The translations under genes were made by a program, and so were the position numbers. A DNA stretch of 64,000 bases from Schistosoma haematobium (Eukaryota; Platyhelminthes; Trematoda; Strigeidida; Schistosomatidae). The notes beneath the pieces were generated by a model. That model searched no databases. It saw only the letters and a program-made list of their open reading frames with translations, and was not told where the DNA came from. Shown here in pieces: positions 59,601-64,000 of this stretch. Each line of letters starts with the position of its first letter. Positions within the stretch are counted from its first letter, which is position 1. Location of the stretch: the NCBI RefSeq assembly GCF_000699445.3, contig NC_067199.1, positions 34,766,902-34,830,901 of the forward strand, read 5' to 3'.

Positions 59601-62593
59601 AGCTATTGTTCTTCATTGGTGTCATCAAAGAACAAATAGGATCTTACCATATAATTAATTTATTTTAATACGAAGATAGTGGAGAGGTAAAAAGTACAAG
59701 ACTGACTGATAGCTGCTTGCACTAGTTTCATGGCATGTGTAGATTAATCCGTGCAAGTTATGCTTGACCTTGACAAATTTCGGTCAACAATTTGACTTTC
59801 AGTCTTCTATTGTATAGATAGGTCCAGGTCGACGGATGATTCAGCTAGGGCTCAGAGATATTTGACTGACCCCGTATAACTATTGATGATTATAAATGAA
59901 AGATGTAAGAATTTGTGTGTATTCAGATATTGTTTGATTTATTTTTGGTGTATGACAAATCCTCATCTATCATCTTTGCGTTGTTGCTTGCATCGAGCTA
60001 CATCAGTTTTTGTTTAGTCATAACACACTACTTTTATTTAATTTTTAAAATAGATTAATTCAGTGATATTTTCTTTCTCTCTTTCAATCTTTTATTCAGG
60101 GCTGATGAAATGGAATTTTATAGCCTTCTAGTTGAAAATTTAATAAAAAATACTCAATATCGTGTTATTTTATCAGCTGTCACGTGGGATGGACCTTTAG
60201 ACTTTATGTTAGTAAGTTTATTTCTAAGAGAAAATATGTGTGATGCTAATTTTATGCGCTTACATCTCTTTAGAAGATTGTAAATTGATTAATATTAGGA
60301 TCCTTATCTTAACGGTTATTTAATCACTCAAGATCAACGCTGATGAATTGAACTGAATGAGCAGCGATATTTAATTTGCTTGAAATTTTGTCTCCGAAAG
60401 TAGCCGCCTGCCTATAGGGGGATTTTATGTGAACGATTTATTTGTACAGATACTGTAGTAAACAGAACACGGATGGGGACACTCGAATGTACTTGACACA
60501 AAATCACAGGACTTGTTAATAAAATCTAACAATCATAAAGTAAATGCTTAATTTGCAAATTGTCCATCAATTGTCTCGAAATGACTCAGACTTCATCGTT
60601 CTTGCATTTTCATACAAATTACATTCTTTTTCCATTCTTTACTGTTCAATTCTTCTGTCTCTCTGCTGTCAGACCTTCTGTTCACGACTAACATCATATA
60701 CTACTTATGTCACTATAAGTAGCACACACACCACAATACTACCATAATATTTAATGTAAATAAAATAAGTTTTCTTAAAAATTTATTTGGTTTTACCTAA
60801 GAATACATCCTTTCCATAAGTATCAGTTAAAGGTCTCAGGTTTGATCATATGTATAATGGTCATAAACGCTCATCAATTCCTCTTCTTTCACTCTCTCTC
60901 TCTCATCTAAACTAGTACGAAGTAACTGCTTACTAATGAGATTTTTTTTTATTCCAAAATTTTCAACGTATACTGATTTGTGCACTTGTTAACATCGATT
61001 TTCATGTTCATTTTCAACATCGGAACTTATTGATTTTATGGTAAATTTGATATATTACAGAGAGAGAAAAAGAGAAAACTTCGTTTAGATCATATACCTA
61101 CACAGCAGACTATTTTTTTAATTTATTTATACGTAACAAAAATCTATTCATTCGATTATGTGTATTATCAAATCATTGACTTGTATGCTGCCAAATTGTT
61201 TTAAATCTTTAAAATAGATAACCCACTAGTCTCTAGCTGGATTTATTGAAAGATATGAAACAGTTACGTGAACTACGAAATCAATCCGGTTATGTATTAA
61301 TTTGTTTGCTTTTGTCTTGCTGAAATTGCTGTCAATGAATTGTTTATTCTTGGAAATATTAAGATAATGTGTATGGAGAAATGATACACTTGAGTTATTT
61401 CATTCCTTTTTCTTTATCGGTTAGTTGCCCCCGAATGTCCTGATATAACCGAGAGTGGGGTGGGCCCGCCCTCCCTCCCTCTCGAAATGCTCTCACACGT
61501 CCACGCGTATACAGCATCTGCCAGAGAAGTCCTACTCTCTGCCTTCTCGTGGCGGGGGTGTTGTTTACGAAATTGAGAGGACGAAAAGCGAACGTCCGGC
61601 ACTTTAACAGGGTTGGTGGACATGGAGAGTCCACCTAGGGGAGTTGGAAAACCCTGATCCCAAACCAATGGTGCACATAGATTCCAGTATCCTGAAGGAA
61701 CAAATGGCGCATGAACCAATCGTTGGTCACCGGCTACCATGGGACTGCATTTCCGTACGATGCTCCACTGCTTTGTGGATCAGACCTTCAGATCAAAGGC
61801 TCCGGGTGTGGTCCCTTAAGATAACCACTTGCTTCGGTTTGGGCACCCGGGCAGTATCACAGCCCTCACACAAATCAAATGCGATCTGTATGGCGCATAT
61901 CTATTTGGTGCCTCCTTGTACCAATGTTTATGTGTTTAAATAAATAAATAAATAAAATAAAATCGATTACTTGTTTCTAAATGGAGCTAGTTCAGAAAAA
62001 ATTTGAAATGTCTTAGTTGAAAAATTATATTTGTAGTGTATAAAGTGCATTAGTTTTCAATTGTTTCCCCTAAATATTCATTGATTTTCATCAAGTAAGT
62101 TTATAGAGCCTTAAGAAAGAAAGTTATTCACATACCAATATATATATAAGCATAAGTTAAAATTAGACACAAAACGTTCACTGTTCACCGTACAATACCT
62201 TCCAACCCGAAGATTTCAATCATCTCATTGTGTACAAGTGAAACACATGTGTTGCCCGGTCACGTGATTTTGTATTTTTTAGGGGTCATCGGGATTAGTG
62301 AATTTAGGACAAAAAAACTTCAAAGTTTTTATTACTAGTGTTATTTCTTTAAGAAATAATCCACTTTTTCTTTTGTTTCTGATAAAATTCCATAATTATT
62401 AGCTTTGGTTACCTGACCAAAAAATAAGATTATATACAACTGCTTTACAAGATTGTACGTCACCTACAATTGATGTAAATGAGGGTTCATTAGGAAAGAA
62501 TGAACAACACACTGTACATTCTGTGAAAATTGAACCGATTGCTTGTCGTCGTGTATTTTATCAACAACTTTTACCGAATAATAATTGTTCATC
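50174..62593 (+). CDS. UBE3D: UBE3D-like E3 ubiquitin ligase (HECT-like, E2C-binding), partial, 5 exons seen
   Basis: Exons 50174-50609, 50642-50937, 53554-53665, 60100-60211 and 62403-62593 join in phase (2, 1, 2, 0), giving about 382 residues. Human UBE3D is about 390 residues, and blocks align in order: an N-terminal beta-rich part (TRLKFKLVLKNRR), the first Cys pair in ILCKFCQQKLG, a CxxDGYFCHP block matching the WCCHP block, the second Cys pair in FHCSSCLMALGKK, FYSLLVENLI, LDFMLLWLPDQ (matching ILLWLLNSD) and VKIEPIACRRVFYQQ. UBE3D binds the E2 enzyme UBE2C and promotes ubiquitin transfer. The start codon and the C-terminal 50 or so residues are missing, the latter probably right of the window. 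Introns 2-4 are long and full of mobile elements, while intron 1 is a 32-bp micro-intron. Confidence 0.82.
50642..50937 (+). CDS. UBE3D: UBE3D exon (second seen)
   Basis: It encodes DVTCTNNFQKFITLEEEG through FCHPTS to CSSCLMALGKK. The donor GTACAG lies at 50938; read-through would stop at about 50963. Confidence 0.82.
52465..52790 (+). mobile_element. RTE-like retrotransposon, 3' fragment
   Basis: It aligns with 58450-58690, the end of the RTE ORF (TGGTTAGGACATATGTTAC matches GATTGGGCCACGTGTTACG), with many substitutions. It is therefore an older copy. Confidence 0.55.
52850..53300. repeat. Possible old LTR-like repeat hosting a later insertion
   Basis: GC and CpG content are higher than in the surrounding intron (AACCGGAACGACGCACAATC). 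The class is unknown. It is interrupted at 53114-53165. Confidence 0.3.
53114..53165 (-). mobile_element. 52-bp RTE-type 3' end insertion with 11-bp target duplication
   Basis: The direct repeats CAATTTAACTA at 53103-53113 and 53166-53176 flank it exactly. On the - strand the insert ends in a (GTAA)n tail after GGAGTAACAGGC, as in schistosome RTE elements. Confidence 0.7.
53554..53665 (+). CDS. UBE3D: UBE3D exon (third seen)
   Basis: It joins as G+TC (Val) after LGKK and encodes LSGSQEYFVFWANCLSLL and on to IEKPL. Splice sites are TTTTTAG and GTAAGT. Confidence 0.75.
54030..54417 (-). mobile_element. RTE-like element, 5'-truncated (388 bp)
   Basis: It is flanked by perfect 13-bp duplications GTAGTGCTACTCA (54017-54029 and 54418-54430). 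Its sequence is the reverse complement of 58590-58966 with a single difference over about 350 bp and six more in the first 38 bp. The 3' tail is (GACT)n. Confidence 0.85.
55320..55465 (+). repeat. GC-richer retroelement remnant
   Basis: The block GGGATGGGGTCGCTAACC, then CCCAACCCTCCTC and GCTCCAGGCGGAGTTGCATG looks like a fragment of a schistosome retrotransposon leader, but I cannot assign it. Confidence 0.35.
56398..58966 (+). mobile_element. RTE-like non-LTR retrotransposon, internally deleted
   Basis: It is flanked by 7-bp GCATCGT duplications (56391-56397 and 58967-58973). The 5' end begins ATTATTGCTACCGTGACG. An endonuclease N-terminus lies at 57065-57200 (LHIGVFNVHTLCEID, then CVAKTRIQD, where Lys replaces the catalytic Glu of the usual AETR motif). 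The RT entry (MTGPVGLTAEVFKDGG), GCIDDVFTIRQI and AEFDYVDR lie at 57765-58170, and VRQGCPLFPFLF at about 58320; the palm YADD region is missing. The ORF end (RMPEYRLPRRVMLTDIG) follows at about 58520, and the 3' end carries (GACT)n. The frame is broken several times. At 2.57 kb it has both ends but large internal deletions. Confidence 0.82.
60100..60211 (+). CDS. UBE3D: UBE3D exon (fourth seen)
   Basis: It encodes ADEMEFYSLLVENLI to TWDGPLDFML, ending at a codon boundary. Acceptor TTATTCAG, donor GTAAGT. Confidence 0.8.
60454..60735 (-). mobile_element. Solo LTR, family 2 (282 bp)
   Basis: On the - strand it starts TGTGGTGTGTG and ends TTTACTACA, with the 4-bp duplication GTAT (+ strand ATAC at 60450-60453 and 60736-60739). 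It is homologous to 35899 and 37649. Confidence 0.75.
61424..61961 (+). mobile_element. (AAAT)n-tailed retroposon, family E, copy 3
   Basis: It begins GTTGCCCCCGAATG and ends in (AAAT)n, between ATCGGTTA (61416-61423) and ATCGATTA (61962-61969), an 8-bp duplication with one mismatch. The antisense frame of 108 codons (61740-61414) includes NPVKVPDVRFSSSQFRKQ. It is either a SINE or the 3' end of an unidentified LINE. Confidence 0.7.
62403..62593 (+). CDS. UBE3D: UBE3D exon (fifth seen)
   Basis: It encodes LWLPDQKIRLYTTALQ to RVFYQQLLPNNNCS and ends in phase 2 at a GTAAGT donor (62594). The next exon is not visible before the window ends. Confidence 0.8.
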
Positions 62594-62815
62594 GTAAGTT
62601 GCCTTTTTCTTTGAAATTTCTTTTACTATTATTAAAATTAAGTCGATGTTTTATGGTCTTTATATTACATTTCGGTAACATCCATTACATTAATTGAAGT
62701 AGAAAAATAATCAGTGATATGTATCTGGTGAATAAACACAAACTAATCATTCCAAGAAAACAAACTTTCCACTTTATTCGACTTTCTGTTTAGTTATATT
62801 GAAGAAGCAATATAA
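62594..62815 (+). other. Start of the next UBE3D intron
   Basis: AT-rich, no feature seen. Confidence 0.4.
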
Positions 62816-62819
62816 TGTT

Positions 62820-63075
62820 ATGTGGTTGAAGGTATTCTCCAGGAAATTCTGGGCCTAAGTTTTGTCTTTGTTTCCACTCACCATTAAGGCGAACGTGCAA
62901 TATTCAGGGAAGCGGTGCTCCCACATCACACAGCCCCACAATTTGAAATGTTGCTACTGAACTATTTGGATCGTGAATGACTTTCTGTAGGACTGAAATA
63001 TTCACACTGACTGGTCATTGAATGATGACCGATGTCATGTTTGTCTAGTCCTTAGCGTTAATCGAATTCTATTCG
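62820..63075 (-). repeat. SINE family B, degenerate
   Basis: It follows the order of 8931-9274: GTTGAAGGTATTCTCCAGG, GAAGCGGTGCTCCCACATCA, TGTAGGACTGAAATATTCAC, then TGATGACCGATGTCATG. The ribozyme core is lost. Confidence 0.55.
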
Positions 63076-64000
63076 ATCGAGTTGACACACAAACATACCT
63101 TACAGGTATCAACTAGCATGGAATTTAGATCCTTGGTCTTCTGTTGAGTACTTCAAATCACATGACATCAAAAAATAGTGCAACTTGTTGGTCGATATAA
63201 TTCGGTCGGCACCAAAAAGCTAGTCAAACGTAAGATTGGTCACTACTCAGTGATTGATCAATGCAATGTTGTTACACAAATGTTGGAATACTATTTTTTG
63301 CTCGATAAGTATAAAATATAGTAAAGTAGTAGTAGTCTGTTATGGATTAAAATTAATGGGGAAAAAAGCTAGGCAGGCAGTGTATGACTAGAGAATGTTG
63401 AAGGGTTTTGGGGGAATGATAAACATAAAGGAGGCTCCCATCAACGCCTGATCCCAACTTCGAAAAATCATTGGAAATCAAAAGTTATTTAGTCCTCTCA
63501 ACTGGGGATCTTCAAATATCCCCTACTTAACAAGTCACCGTTTGTTAATATTATCAGTTGTAAACAATTTTCAATGAGTTTTGTCTATCTGATATTTTGC
63601 CGGTTGGTTTAAGCAACTAATACGCGGCAAGGATGAGGAGGACTGATACTCTATGCTTGACGTTTGCTTCAATAATAACTAGCCCCGAACGAAGAGAAAG
63701 GACAGAAGACCAATAATCTCCAATCCAAGATCATTATTATACTTCAGACATCAACTTATATGCATGCAAGACCAGATCACGCAGCAAACCAATCGAATAA
63801 AAGTATTAACACTGAACAGCAAAATTAATGGAAAAAAACCTGAGTACTGGTTACACAAATAATCAGTTCTAGTCTGAGAGGAAAATGCTATAGCAACAAT
63901 TTACCATTCAAATAAAAAGCTTGGAACTAGGATAGTATGCAAATATTAAGACCAAAATACTCAATAAACATGGAATTAATACACATAAATAAAACCTTAG
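63076..64000. other. UBE3D intron or 3' region
   Basis: 63130-63290 carries another SINE B-like tail remnant (GGTCACTACTCAGTGATTGA). I do not find the expected last UBE3D exon. Confidence 0.35.

Larger units (their letters stand above)
53666..60099 (+). other. UBE3D intron (6.4 kb) with RTE copies
   Basis: Besides the two RTE elements and the 55320-55465 remnant, 54440-55310, 55470-56380 and 58975-60090 are AT-rich without recognisable features. Confidence 0.5.
60212..62402 (+). other. UBE3D intron (2.2 kb)
   Basis: It contains a family 2 solo LTR and a family E retroposon, listed separately; the rest is AT-rich. Confidence 0.5.

Overview
The window reads as nuclear DNA of a blood fluke, most likely a Schistosoma species. 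The reasons are strong AT richness, genes split by introns that include micro-introns of 31, 32 and 38 bp, many tRNA-derived SINEs that carry hammerhead ribozymes (the Sm-alpha type known from schistosomes), and CR1-like and RTE-like non-LTR retrotransposons. I cannot fix the species from this sequence.

Three protein genes are supported. (1) The 3' end of an AHNAK-like scaffold gene runs on the + strand. A long exon (from before base 1 to 2484) holds the end of the repeat domain and a non-repetitive tail, and a short last exon lies at 7788-7963 after a 5.3 kb intron. (2) A complete six-exon FAM221B-type gene runs on the - strand (46340 down to 39205). I rebuilt it by joining exons in phase across two micro-introns and three long introns; it predicts 296 residues. 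An X-box (RFX site) lies 22 bp upstream of its ATG. (3) A UBE3D-type (HECT-like E3 ligase) gene runs on the + strand, with five exons between 50174 and 62593. Its first coding exon and its last exon(s) are not seen. One intact tRNA-Arg(CCG) gene lies on the - strand at 26307-26379.

Most of the rest is repeat. From 8.3 to 39 kb there is no recognisable protein gene. That stretch holds four solo LTRs of one family (504-520 bp; three with perfect 5-bp target duplications, one with an imperfect one), two solo LTRs of a second family (281 and 294 bp, 4-bp duplications), about twenty-five SINE copies in three related groups, three further repeat families, and microsatellites. Several SINE loci are inverted composites, with a - strand piece fused to a + strand piece. 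A degenerate CR1-like element (46484-49255) separates the divergently transcribed FAM221B and UBE3D genes and ends about 100 bp upstream of the FAM221B X-box. The UBE3D introns hold an internally deleted RTE-like element (56398-58966), a 5'-truncated inverted RTE copy almost identical to its tail (54030-54417), a third copy of the second LTR family (60454-60735) and an (AAAT)n-tailed element (61424-61961).

The three genes are unrelated in function and form no operon. The unusual content is the ribozyme-bearing SINEs, the inverted SINE composites, and the compact promoter and micro-intron structure at the 5' end of FAM221B.
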